A DNA stretch of 64,000 nt from Liolophura sinensis (Eukaryota > Mollusca > Polyplacophora > Chitonida > Chitonidae): assembly GCF_032854445.1 (NCBI RefSeq), contig NC_088303.1, positions 1,681,501 to 1,745,500 of the forward strand, given 5' to 3'. The position numbers and the translations under genes are program-made. Each line of letters opens with the position of its first letter. Within the stretch, counting starts at the first letter, position 1. Shown one piece after another: positions 40,326 through 52,200 of this stretch. The notes below the pieces were generated by a model, which was not told the origin of the DNA, did no database searches, and saw only the letters and a list, made by a program, of their open reading frames with translations.

Positions 40326-42269
40326 GTAATACTCTTTTAAAGTATTAACTTTATAATGAATTGTTTATTAATATGTAAGCAAGTCAGTGGAGTAGTGTGT
40401 TGTTGTTGTAACTTTTCATAAGCTACGCTCTTGGTAAATATTGAATCACAGAGCTAGTCTAAGCATCAGTTTTGTATGTACCAGTGACCATAGAGTGCAT
40501 GAAACGCCAAATCTCGCTGTCAGTATGAATTTTCCGCAGTTGTAAAGACAAGGCTGATCCTTTTGTTAGTAAATGACCTCCTTGTCAGAGGTTTATTGTG
40601 AAAAAGCTGGTTCTTCAATGAATTAACTTGACAGCAGCCACAACTTTAGAATTCCTTTGAGAGCATCTGATAGTTTAGTTCACCTTCGCTGAGCAACAGC
40701 TAGTGCCTGAATGGGCTGTAAGGAGTATTTTATTGTCCATCACCTTCTTGGAACTTCTCAAAATATCGCGAATGATAGACTTAATTGTTCAATTCAGAAG
40801 TTCAGACGTCTGAGTTACTGTTACAAGATGGTTTACTGATGCTGGTTGTGGCATTATCACTCATGTCTACACTCAGAATGACTTAGGGAGTCAGTGCATA
40901 CCATACATCAAGACGTGCTCTAGTAGGCAGAGATTGCTCTGATGTTAGGTTTGGCAAAATTGTTCTCATTCATGGATGGCTTCAAACCAGCATCAGAGCA
41001 TGCTCAATTTACAAACCTGATGCTGTTGCCTTGGCAGTTTCTCACAGCATCTGAGACAAAAATTATTAATTAAATACGTCTCCATGGCCTAAAGTATGCA
41101 GCCACATACGTTTATCTTTTCATCTCTCAATTTATTGTCAGCACGTCGATCTTGTTATTTCCTAAGCTGCATGCAGCCGAGATTCCTTGGTGATGCTCAA
41201 AGCAAACGGCTGTGCTGACAGCCACGACATATTTGACAAGGGCAGGTAACTGCATTGATCAGGTTTTTGGGGCCAACCTTGGACAAACAGAAATTTTGCC
41301 AAACCTAAAATATGAGCAATCTCAGCCTAGGGTTTGAGTACTTGATCAGTCTCTTTGATTCTAAGACATGATTTATCCTAACATGAATTTCACGCCAGGA
41401 GTTCTTTGTGATGAGTGTAAGATCTCAGTTGATGCTATCTCTAATGTCGTTTTAACCCCCAATTTGTGATCAGCTTAGTTATGAATCATAAATAATCAGG
41501 GTGACTGTAGATACTGAGGTGTTAAGACGTTAATTGATTGAATTTTCTAATTTGGTGTATTTTTTTTCTTCTCCAGATTGGAACAAGCATTCTGTCTAGA
41601 GATGTCTGTTTTCACAGTACAAGATGTTCATTTGCTCTGAGGCTTGACACGGGTCAAGGTGGAGATAACTCTAATACTGCGTTTCCTCTTGGTCATGCTT
41701 TATCAAGGCATTACAGTAGTGAACCGCCAAAGTATTGGGACGATGTTAAGGGCTTGCCACAGATTGATCCTGAACGGGGGGAACTGGTGTATGTGGGCAC
41801 CCTGGCTTTCATGGTTAAGGGTGTGAAGGCATTTTCAGTGAGCACAAGTGTACTAGCCTTGGGATTGCAGCCGTACCTCCTGTACCACTCTCAAGGCCAC
41901 ACAGCGGGAACTGTCCTTGCACTGGGGACAATCATGGGATTCTTCATCTTCTGTACTCCCCTGCTAATTCATTTCATCACAAAGAAATATGTCACTGACA
42001 TGTATTATAAAGCAGACACTGGTGTTTTCACAGCTACAACATACAACCTTTTTGTGCAGCGCAAAAGGTGGACATTTACACCAGAGGATGTATCCGTGCC
42101 AACAGTACCAGGCATGTTTACAACGATTCACATCAAAGGGAAGCCACTCTTCGTGGACCAGTCTCTGTTTCGCAGCAAGCAGGCTTACATCAAGATGATG
42201 GGATATGATAAACCATTGGACTGGGAGATTCCCAATCCTGACAAGCAGGAGGAGGAAGACAAGCATTAA
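40266..42269 (+). CDS. TMEM70: TMEM70, mitochondrial transmembrane protein 70
   Basis: Inner-membrane protein of mitochondria that helps assemble ATP synthase (and complex I), from family knowledge. Two exons (40266-40325, 41577-42269) give 250 residues; human TMEM70 is 260. The N-terminus is basic and hydrophobic with few acids (MQPVLCRWGWNLLKTRQIAK), a typical matrix-targeting peptide, probably removed near RHYSSE (about residue 67). The mature part has ELVYVGTLAFMVKGVKAFS, a membrane hairpin (about 103-122 and 131-155), TPLLIHFITKKYV, ATTYNLFV, MFTTIHIKGKPLFVDQSLF and MGYDKPLDW, matching the family in order. The first exon was chosen because it alone gave a phase-0 donor and a plausible targeting peptide. 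The last 24 codons are duplicated just after the stop. Confidence 0.92.
40326..41576 (+). other. TMEM70 intron, no feature seen
   Basis: 1.25 kb of unique-looking sequence with no exon, tandem repeat or recognised SINE. Confidence 0.6.
41577..42269 (+). CDS. TMEM70: TMEM70 exon 2
   Basis: Acceptor TTCTCCAG, 230 codons then TAA (42267-42269). Carries the whole conserved domain. Confidence 0.95.
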   Translation: MGTSILSRDVCFHSTRCSFALRLDTGQGGDNSNTAFPLGHALSRHYSSEPPKYWDDVKGLPQIDPERGELVYVGTLAFMVKGVKAFSVSTSVLALGLQPYLLYHSQGHTAGTVLALGTIMGFFIFCTPLLIHFITKKYVTDMYYKADTGVFTATTYNLFVQRKRWTFTPEDVSVPTVPGMFTTIHIKGKPLFVDQSLFRSKQAYIKMMGYDKPLDWEIPNPDKQEEEDKH

Positions 42270-42375
42270 TGGAGGTGCAGCAAAGTTTGTGTTCAGGTTA
42301 TGGGATATGATAAGCAGTTAGACTGGGAGATTCCCCTTCCTGACAAAGGGCAGGAGGAAGACAAACATTAATGGA
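42198..42375 (+). repeat. Tandem duplication of the TMEM70 coding end
   Basis: A 102-bp unit starting at 42198 recurs at 42300. The second copy still reads MGYDKQLDWEIPLPDKGQEE, DKH and TAA, in the same frame but after the true stop, so it lies in the 3' UTR. Confidence 0.93.
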
Positions 42376-42390
42376 GGTGCAGCAAAGTTT

Positions 42391-42495
42391 GTCTTCAGAT
42401 GGTGTATGTGTTCAGATTGTGTATGTGTTCAGAAGGTGTATGTGTTCGGATGGTGTATGTGTTCAGAGGTGTGTATGTGTTCAGAGGTGTGTATT
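42391..42495 (+). repeat. 18-bp tandem repeat in TMEM70 3' UTR
   Basis: About six copies of a unit like TGTATGTGTTCAGATGGT, directly after the duplicated coding end. Confidence 0.85.
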
Positions 42496-42499
42496 ATAT

Positions 42500-43285
42500 A
42501 ATAATGAAGATACATGTGGTGTTTTAATTTAGTGAAGAAGCTCTTGAACAATTGCTTACAGTGACTTGATTATAAATGAATCTATTGTAGTATGTATAGT
42601 ACTGGCCTGTACTCATGCTATGCCCGTGGTTTTGCACATTAAACGAATATGTGTCGCATTTTGTTGTGGCTCTCATTATTGTACTGAGTTTTCTGGTAGT
42701 TTTCAGCCAAGAGACAAAACCTGGCATAAGCATGTTCATCCTTGCTTTTTCTGCCAGACAAACTACATACTGTTTTCACCTGAAGTTTGGTATGTAAAAC
42801 GTATTTTCAGCAGCGTATAAAGGCCTTAAACACTGATACTTTTGATGCCAATATGCCCCATAAGGTGGATGGACTACTCAGAACCAAGCAACATGTGTCA
42901 CCTGAAAAATGCTAATCATAACGCAAAATACATTAACTAAAGAAGCATGAAGTAATAAATCTCTTCTCACAGGTTACCATGGTTATAGTGTGACTGTACA
43001 TGGTAAGATGCATAACACATACAACATAACATGAGCATAACATAAAGAAAAAATGAACGACGTAAGAAAACAAAAGTTATATCACAGTCAATTTTTATTA
43101 TTTTTAGTGTCCACAGGCTCCTTTATAACTGTTTTCGTTCATTTTCGTGTTGATTGATATCCAGTATATAAATCATGAAGTGTTTTAAGACAGAGGCAGT
43201 ACAGTGATAATGTTACATCAGGTTATTTGGTGATCTTCACAATGACAAACATATGCCATACATTTATACTTGTGGTAGTCGTACC
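42500..43285 (+). other. Intergenic / TMEM70 3' flank, nothing recognised
   Basis: AT-rich unique sequence with no exon or array. Confidence 0.55.
42954..42959 (+). terminator. Candidate TMEM70 polyadenylation signal
   Basis: AATAAA 685 bp after the stop codon; an ATTAAA near 42640 is an alternative. Confidence 0.4.
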
Positions 43286-43289
43286 AAAG

Positions 43290-43565
43290 ACTTTAGAAAT
43301 GACACTTGCTGCTGCCTCGTTTGGTGCTCGGCACTGAGAAGATAGAGCAAGGAAACATAACTGGTTGGCCCGGCGTCAGTATGTGACTGGGTGAGGTGTC
43401 ATGTCTGGTGTCTTTGGCATGATACTTCAGTGGTGGCAGCACTTTGGCGGCATGGACTTGCCCTGCTATAAGGAGACATAATATACATACACACATCTTA
43501 TGACTCCTTGTCATATGACTGAGAAATTGTTAAGTACGACATTAAACCCCAAGCATACAAACATT
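43290..43565 (+). mobile_element. SINE family C body copy
   Basis: CTTGCTGCTGCCTCGTTTGG, TGGTGTCTTTGGCATGATAC, GAGAAATTGTTAAGTACGAC and ATTAAACCCCAAGCATAC match the 33000 copy. An antisense 73-codon ORF here is spurious. Confidence 0.87.
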
Positions 43566-44115
43566 TATACCTGTACATACATCTGTGGTGTTTGCACTCA
43601 TAAAACAGATCTGATTCTGAAAAAATCCCTGTGATTTTCTTCACAGTCTAGAAACTGCATAGATATGTGGTGTCAGTTATTGCCACTCTTGTCAATATAT
43701 TAACAGTAAAAACAAATAGTTCATGTATTACCATAGGTCGTAGGATATTGCCGCAACTTCCTTACAATCTAATGTCATATCAATGTCTGGGTTTAGATTC
43801 CTATTTGATGAAGCGATTTTGAGCTTGACCCTAAAATCATAATCCAAATTAAGCTGTGACTATATGCATGAAATCGATACTATTATAAACCCTGATGTGG
43901 CAAACTTTTGAGTCCTTAACGACTTTGTGAAGTTGAGTGCTGCGCCCAGCTTCCTTTGCTGGATCTAACTGCCAATAGGCTTGTCTTGATATGGTGATCC
44001 TCCTCCTAAGATCTTCAACATATTTTGGGATCATGTTATGATTACAATGTTAGGAGTATATGGTAAATGACTTCAAGTTTTGGCCAGGACGACAGGTACC
44101 TGTAAATAGCTGCTT

Positions 44116-45000
44116 TTGCCCGATTCTGAGAATTCTATTGATCTTAAGACAGGTGTTTTGTGGTTAATTTAGGTGGGACGGTGACATCCCAGATTCTGAG
44201 AGTTCTATTGATCTTAAGACAGGTGTTTTGTGGTTAATTTAGGTGGGACGGTGACATCCCAGATTCTGAGAGTTCTATTGATCTTAAGACAGGTGTTTTG
44301 TGGTTAATTTAGGTGGGACGGTGACATCCCAGGTTCTGAGAGTTCTGTTGATCCTAAGACAGGTGTTTTGTGGTTAATTTAGGTGGGACGGTGACATCCC
44401 AGATTCTGAGAGTTCTATTGATCCTAAGACAGGTGTTTTGTGGTTAATTTAGGTGGGACGGTGACATCCCAGATTCTGAGAGTTCTTTTGATCTTAAGAC
44501 AGGTGTTTTGTGGTTAATTTAGGTGGGACGGTGACATCCCAGATTCTGAGAGTTCTATTGATCCTAAGACAGGTGTTTTGTGGTTAATTTAGGTGGGACG
44601 GTGACATCCCAGATTCTGAGAGTTCTATTGATCCTAAGACAGGTGTTTTGTGGTTAATTTAGGTGGGACGGTGACATCCCAGATTCTGAGAGTTCTATTG
44701 ATCTTAAAACAGGTGTTTTGTGGTTAATTTAGGTGGGACGGTGACATCCCAGATTCTGAGAGTTATACTGATCTTAAGACAGGTGTTTTGTGGTTAATTT
44801 AGGTGGGACGGTGACATCCCAGATTCTGAGAGTTCTATTGATCTTAAGACAGGTGTTTTGTGGTTAATTTAGGTGGGACGGTGACATTCCAGATTCTTAG
44901 AGTTCCATTGATCTTAAGACAGGTGTTTTGTGGTTAATTTAGGTGGGACGGTGACATCCCAGATTCTGAGAGTTATACTGATCTTAAGACAGGTTAATGG
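44116..45000. repeat. 70-bp minisatellite, about 12.6 nearly identical copies
   Basis: Unit AGATTCTGAGAGTTCTATTG ATCTTAAGACAGGTGTTTTG TGGTTAATTTAGGTGGGACG GTGACATCCC. Only scattered single-base differences, so recent expansion or strong homogenisation. Lies between TMEM70 and TBC1D32. Confidence 0.97.
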
Positions 45001-46155
45001 TTAATTTAGGTTATGTGAAACATACATGTAAGGATAATCACTGCCATCTCACCAAAGACACTAGGGTCAATGTTACCTTAGGATGGACCAATACTAAAAC
45101 ACAACTCAGAGAAAATTGCTGTAAAAATTAAAGCACCACTCATAAAAAAAATAGTATGATAACAGAACAAAAGTATAAATGCGGATGGATTCCTGTCATA
45201 TTTCTACATACTGAGAACACACAATTCTATCACACTGAGAACACATGGCACTAAGAAAATACAACAGTGTTACTGTAACACTGTGGTCCATTCTTTTCTT
45301 GCAAGGCACATCTTTGAACAAAGCTTATCATGTGAACTGTCAATAAACAGGTGAAATCAGCCTCACATAATATCAACACATTATTGTAAAGTACAACACC
45401 TTCATTGTACGCCTAGGGCACAAACCAGAGGCCGCATGAAATCCACTATATCGTTTGTCATACATTGCCTCCCAAGGTGGCAAAATATGATACACTGCTC
45501 TCAAATACGCAGTAGCTGTCTTCAATCAACTTGTGATCTTTAAACTTTTAATCTTTTACACACAAGGTGTCACCATATCAATCCCAATCCTTACTGGATG
45601 GCAAAATCATTTCACAGTGATTGTTTAGAACAACTTTATCTGCATGTTTGTTAAATTATAGCAAAATATAACACCTGTGACAAAATGGCCATTCAGATGG
45701 ATGAACATCTTTGTGTTTGTTTGCACAAACAGGATGAGGTACAACTGCATGTCTATCTTAGTATGGGACAACTGTTCTGTACCTGTACATCAGTTTCAGA
45801 AAAGACACACAAGGTCAGGTGCACGTAACTATGGCAACATAATGGGGAACTTTGCCTATCCAAAACATGTCCGGTTCTCTCTTGTGCTGGCTGTACATGT
45901 ACCTCACGCTTCTAATAGAACTGTGTGCGTAAAGCAATGACTTAGTTCACAAGCACTGCAGCGTAACAGAAAACGATGTGTTTTACATGGCTTGGGCCAG
46001 GCTTGTGTTGGCAGGAAGTGTGTAGCGATCACGCTCATACCTAGGATCTATGTCATCTTGAGGGTAATTACACAGGTGTATGGGGCGACCCTATTAAGAC
46101 ACAAGAAACCACACCTTCATCATCATTGCTCTATAACCTGTTTCTCGTGACATTC
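45001..46155. other. TBC1D32 3' flank / UTR, nothing recognised
   Basis: Unique sequence. An 87-codon ORF at 45677-45940 (+) has no recognisable domain or splice context. No clear polyadenylation signal was found for TBC1D32. Confidence 0.5.
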
Positions 46156-46269
46156 TCACGGTTTAGAAAAGTTCAGCATGTCACTCAGGATGATGGTACG
46201 AAATTTCTCTTCGAGAGTTTTCATGTAGGGTAAGTGATGACCCAATCGAAAGCCACGGATAGGCTCCTC
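46156..46269 (-). CDS. TBC1D32: TBC1D32 last exon
   Basis: Acceptor TTGCAG. Encodes [20 protein letters not shown] and [17 protein letters not shown], then TGA. Confidence 0.9.
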   Translation of the reverse strand, partial: EEPIRGFRLGHHLPYMKTLEEKFRTIILSDMLNFSKP

Positions 46270-49200
46270 CTGCAATGAATAAATACAATGTTTGTACCAC
46301 ACAAGACAGGAGTATACAAAATCTGTATCTTGATAAGTAAGTTGATAACTCAGAAGTTAGGAATTAGAGAACTATCGACCACTTTACTATTGTCACCAAG
46401 GCCCTAAGAACACTAAAAGTTTTAGAATTTCTTGTACAAGAACGGTTCTGAACCAAAGTCTTAAGTGACCGTGGAGACACATGTAAGAAGGCCTTCGGAG
46501 TCAAGCGTACCTTGAGGAATATAACAAGATCCTGGTCCTGCATGTGTCTGCTGATGTCACTCTGTAGATGGCGGAGAATTGCCACGCACACATACACCTG
46601 ATAGTCCACGCCCATCACCATGATAACACACAGGTAATGACAGATATCTACCCAGTCCAGGTAGTTCCAGAAACACTGGCGCAACCAATGACAGCATATC
46701 TGCGAAGAACGGACACAATGAAATAATATATGTACATATACATGCATTAATAGACACACTGCATGAGAACAACTGGACTACTTCTCTGTTAGTGAAAAGA
46801 AGTAAAAATCAGTTGATGTCATAACTTTATATGGCTTAATTTATTGCAGTTTAGATTTGCTGAAAAAAAAATGAAATTATGAGATAAAGCATCATGAGTT
46901 TTCATGTAACACAAGCTCCTAATCCACTCATCAAATACCATAGTGCTGCCTAACAGTAATACCATTCCAAAGAAACCAAGTATATACCTACATGTACCCA
47001 AAGAAAGCACATACAAGCTGATTAATTAACAGTACCTTGTAAAGCCAACTGCAGAGTGAGGAGGTTAGTATAGCTGTTATGGTATGGCCAGACCAGATAC
47101 AATGTATTTTCCTAACAACATGGTCTATGGCTACCTGGCATCATAACTGGATTTACTGCTTCATATTACTGTACCTGTGCTGGAGTATAGCCTGACAGCT
47201 TGGTCTACGGCTACCTGACATCGTAACTGGATTTACTGCTTCATATTACTGTACCTGTTCATATTACTGTACCTGTGCTGGAGTATAGCCTTACAGCTAG
47301 GTCTAAGGCTACCTGACATCATAACTGGATTTACCGGTTCATATTACTGTACCTGTGTTGGAGTATAGCCTGACAGCTTGGTCTATGGCTACCTGACATC
47401 ATAACTGGATTTACTGCTTCATATTACTGTACCTGTGTTGGAGTATGCCCTGACAGCTTGGTCTACGGCTACCTGACATCGTAACTGGATTTACCGGTTC
47501 ATATTACTATACCTGTGCTGGAGTATAGCCTGACAGCTTGGTCTATGGCTACCTGACATCGTAACTGGATTTACTGCTTCATATTACTGTACCTGTGTTG
47601 GAGTATAGCCTGACATCTTGGTCTATGGCTACCTGACATCTTGGTCTATGGCTACCTGGCATCATAACTGGATTTACCGGTTCATATTACTATACCTGTG
47701 CTGGAGTATAGCCTTACAGCTAGGTCTAAGGCTACCTGACATCGTAACTGGATTTACTGCTTCATATTACTGTACCTGTGTTGGAGTATAGCCTGACAGC
47801 TTGGTCTATGGCTACCTGACATCGTAACTGGATTTACCGGTTCATATTACTATACCTGTGCTGGAGTATAGCCTGACAGCTTGGTCTATGGCTACCTGGC
47901 ATCATAACTGGATTTACTGCTTCATATTACTGTACCTGTGCTAGAGTATGCCCTGACAGCTTGGTCTACGGCTACCTGATATCGTAACTGGATTTACCGG
48001 TTCATATTACTGTACCTGTGTTGGAGTATAGCCTGACAGCTTGGTCTACGGCTACCTGACATCGTAACTGGATTTACTGCTTCATATTACTGTACCTGTG
48101 TTGGAGTATAGCCTTACAGCTTGGTCTACGGCTACCTGACATCGTAACTGGATTTACCGGTTCATATTACTATACCTGTGCTGGAGTATAGCCTGACAGC
48201 TTGGTCTATGGCTACCTGACATCTTGGTCTATGGCTACCTGACATCTTGGTCTATGGCTACCTGACATCGTAACTGGATTTACCGGTTCATATTACTGTA
48301 CCTGAGCTGGAGTATAGCCTGACATCTTGATCTATAGCTACTTGGCATTTTGGTCTATGGCTACCTGACATTTTGGTCTGTGGCTACCTGACATCTTGGT
48401 CTATGGCTACCTGGCATCTTGGTCTGTGGTTACCTGACATCTTGGTCTATGGCTACCTGACATCTTGGTCTATGGCTACCTGACATCTTGGTCTATGGCT
48501 ACCTGACATCGTAACTGGATTTACCGGTTCATATTACTGTACCTGAGCTGGAGTATAGCCTGACATCTTGATCTATAGCTACTTGGCATTTTGGTCTATG
48601 GCTACCTGACATTTTGGTCTGTGGCTACCTGACATCTTGGTCTATGGCTACCTGGCATCTTGGTCTGTGGCTACCTGACATCTTGGTCTATGGCTACCTG
48701 ACACCATAACTGGATTTACTGCTTCATATTACTGTACCTGAGCTGGAGTATAGCCTGACATCTTGATCTATAGCTACTTGGCATTTTGGTCTATGGCTAC
48801 CTGACATTTTGGTCTGTGGCTACCTGACATCTTGGTCTATGGCTACCTGGCATCTTGGTCTGTGGCTACCTGACATCTTGGTCTATGGCTACCTGACACC
48901 ATAACTGGATTTACTGCTTCATATTACTGTACCTGAGCTGGAGTATAGCCTGACATCTTGAATGCTGACGCTATGAGAGGCAATTCTGTGTGTAGGACCA
49001 ATTCTATGTTATGCCCAGTGCTAGAGAAAACTGGGGGAATGCCACTTAACATCAGCTCAGGGGCAACATGCACCTACAATGAGAAGAAAATACATGTATA
49101 TTCTAACGGAATGCCACCTAACATCTTCATCAGTTCAGGGGACAATAGGCACTTTCAACGAGAAGACAACAAAGACAATACATGTACATTCCAGGGGAAT

Positions 49201-52200
49201 GCCACTTAACATCAGCTCAGGGGACAACAGAGACAATTCATGTACATTCTAGGGGAATGCCACTTAACATCAGCTCAGGGGACAACGGAGACAATTCATG
49301 TACATTCTAGGGGAATACCACTTAACATCAGCTCAGGGGACAACAGAGACAATACATGTACATTCTAGGGGAATGCCACTAAACATCAGCTCAGGGGACA
49401 ACAGAGACAATTCATGTACATTCTAGGGGAATGCCACTTAACATCAGCTCAGGGGACAACAGAGACAATACATGTACATTATAGGGGAATGCCACTAAAC
49501 ATCAGCTCAGGGGACAACAGAGAAAATACAGGTACATTCTAGGGGAATGCCACTAAACATCAGCCCAGGGGACAACAGAGACAATTCATGCACATTCTAG
49601 GGGAATACCACTAAACATCAGCTCAGGGGACAACAGAGACAATACATGTACAATCTAGGGGAAAGCCACTAAACATCAGCTCAGGGGACAACAGAGACAA
49701 TACATGTACATTCTAGGGGAATGCCACTAAACATCAGCTCAGGGGACAACAGAGACAATACATGTACATTCTAGGGGAATGCCACTAAACATCAGCTCAG
49801 GGGACAACAGAAACAATACATGTACATTCTAGGGGAATGCCACTAAACATCAGCTCAGGGGACAACAGAGACAATACATGTACATTCTAGGGGAATGCCA
49901 CTTAACATCAGCTCAGGGGCAACATGCACCTACAATGAGAAGAAAATATATGTATATTCTAACGGAATGCCACCTAACATCTTCATCAGTTCAGGGGACA
50001 ATAGGCACTTTCAACGAGAAGACAACAAAGACAATACATGTACACTCTAGGGGAATGCCACTTAACATCAGCTCAGGGGACAACAGAGACAATTCATGTA
50101 CATTCTAGGGGAATGCCACTAAACATCAGCTCAGGGAACAACAGAGACAATACATGTACATTCTAGGGGAATACCACTTCACATCCGTTCAAGGGACACT
50201 ATGCACCTACAACAAGAAGACAATACACCTACATGTACATTCTAGGGGAATACAACATCAGTTCAGGTGACAATATGCACCTACAACAAGAAGACAATAC
50301 ATCAACATGTACATTCTAGGGGAATACAACAACAGTTCAGGCGACAATAAGCACCTACAACAAGAAGACAATAAATTTACATGCACATTCTAGGGGAATA
50401 CAACAACAGTTCAGGTGACAATATGCACCTACAACAAGAAGACAATACATTTACATGCACATTCTAGGGGATACAACATCAGTTCAGGTGACAATATGCA
50501 CCTACAACAAGAAGACAATACATTTACATGCACATTCTAGGGGAATACAACATCAGTTCAGGTGACAATATGCACCTACAACAGAGACAATACCAAGCTG
50601 ACCAATCACTGCCTATGATATGGATGGTTTCAACATTCTGTTGAAGTCCTTGGAAAAGCACACCCACTGACCAGTGTCATAGGCTCCTAGTACTACTAGA
50701 TGTGGAAAGCTTTGTGGCGATATGCATATCCAAGGAAAATGAAATCCACAAAAGACATAAATTTTGACAGACCATAAATCTGGCAAAATCTCCAGACAAG
50801 GAATTAAATAGGCTTCTTTAGGTGAATGTGTGCAGAAGCAACTGTAACCTTAAATGAAAGCTGTGTTTATCAAAGAAGACAGAGTGAATTTTTCTTTGTG
50901 AACAAAACACCAAAATGTTGACAAACCTTGTAAATTAGCCAGAGAGACCTGGACAATTGGCTTTCTTGTTCCTCTACACATGTGGGTAGGTAAGCATATG
51001 CACAAAAATTGTAGCCCTAGCTTTTTGCAGATAATATGATTACAAGAGAAAACTAAGTGAAATTTTCTACAAAGGTCATAACCCTGGTCAAAATAGACAC
51101 CTGCAAATGATTGGGCTCATAAGCCACTCAAGGACCTGCAGGAATGCTTTCTAGAGACCATTTATTTATAACAGCTAAGTTCAATTCTATGTCTACAAAA
51201 TAGGTAAATTTAGCAAAAATCTAGTCCATGAATCTGGTAAATATAGTCAAAGGGATCAGAAAGTCAATAAACTCATAGCCCGTTAAAAGTTGACACAAGT
51301 CATGCTTAGCGGCTTTCTACAGGAGATCAAAAAGTTTTTAAAAAACCTTCAATCAAAGTATGTAAACACTAGGGAACAAAAAGAACCACTTTAACCTTCA
51401 ATTTATGTATGAAAGCTCATTATACAGCAGATAAAAAAAAATTAACCTAACACGTCAACATTTCGCCACGCCCAAACATCCCCCACAGCCATCCCCCACC
51501 CACCCACCCCGTCTCACAATCTCACAATACCTCAACTTGCATGATGAGCTAAAACGATTGATGATATCAAGAATGCAGAAGAGAATTACAGGTAAACAAA
51601 AATAGCAAGCCCCTGAAAAAAAATTATTACATGGTGATGACAAAGATAAACAAGAAACAGATTTATCTTCAGCTGTGGGGGAGAACATGCCCATTACTTC
51701 ACATTACACTGAGGAATACATCACTTCTATATTGAGGGTATATTTCGTTACATAAACCCAGCTGGAAAAGTCGCCCAGGGCTAAAAGAAAATCAGTGTGC
51801 TTTGCCAGCTTGAAAGAGAACTTGCAGCATCATGTGTATGCTACATCATCTTCCCATAAAACTTGCTAGACCTAATTTTTAGAAACATTTGACAGAACAC
51901 ATTTAATACATACAGAAGCATGAAGCCGGCAGCTCCACAGAAATCCAGACGATGCCAAAGTGGAGAACTTCTGCAGAAACTTCCAGGATCGTTCCAGACT
52001 TCCGTTAAAGATTAGGAATACCGTGGCAACGAACCAATCAAAGCCTTGGTAAGTTCTGGTGAGATAGCCTGAGGGCACTGTTAAGGTAGAATTCTGCTTC
52101 TATTTTGAAAAATGGTATTAATTTATACATTTGCCTTCTTCGGTTCCCAGGGATGTTTCTGATCTGCATAGCTTTTTCACGCAAACAATTCACACACAAA

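Noticed and set aside
43293-43514. 73-codon - strand ORF with a signal-peptide-like start
   Set aside because: It is antisense to a SINE family C copy also present at 33000.
45677-45940. 87-codon ORF in the intergenic region
   Set aside because: No recognisable domain, no splice or promoter context, and a length expected by chance in AT-rich sequence.
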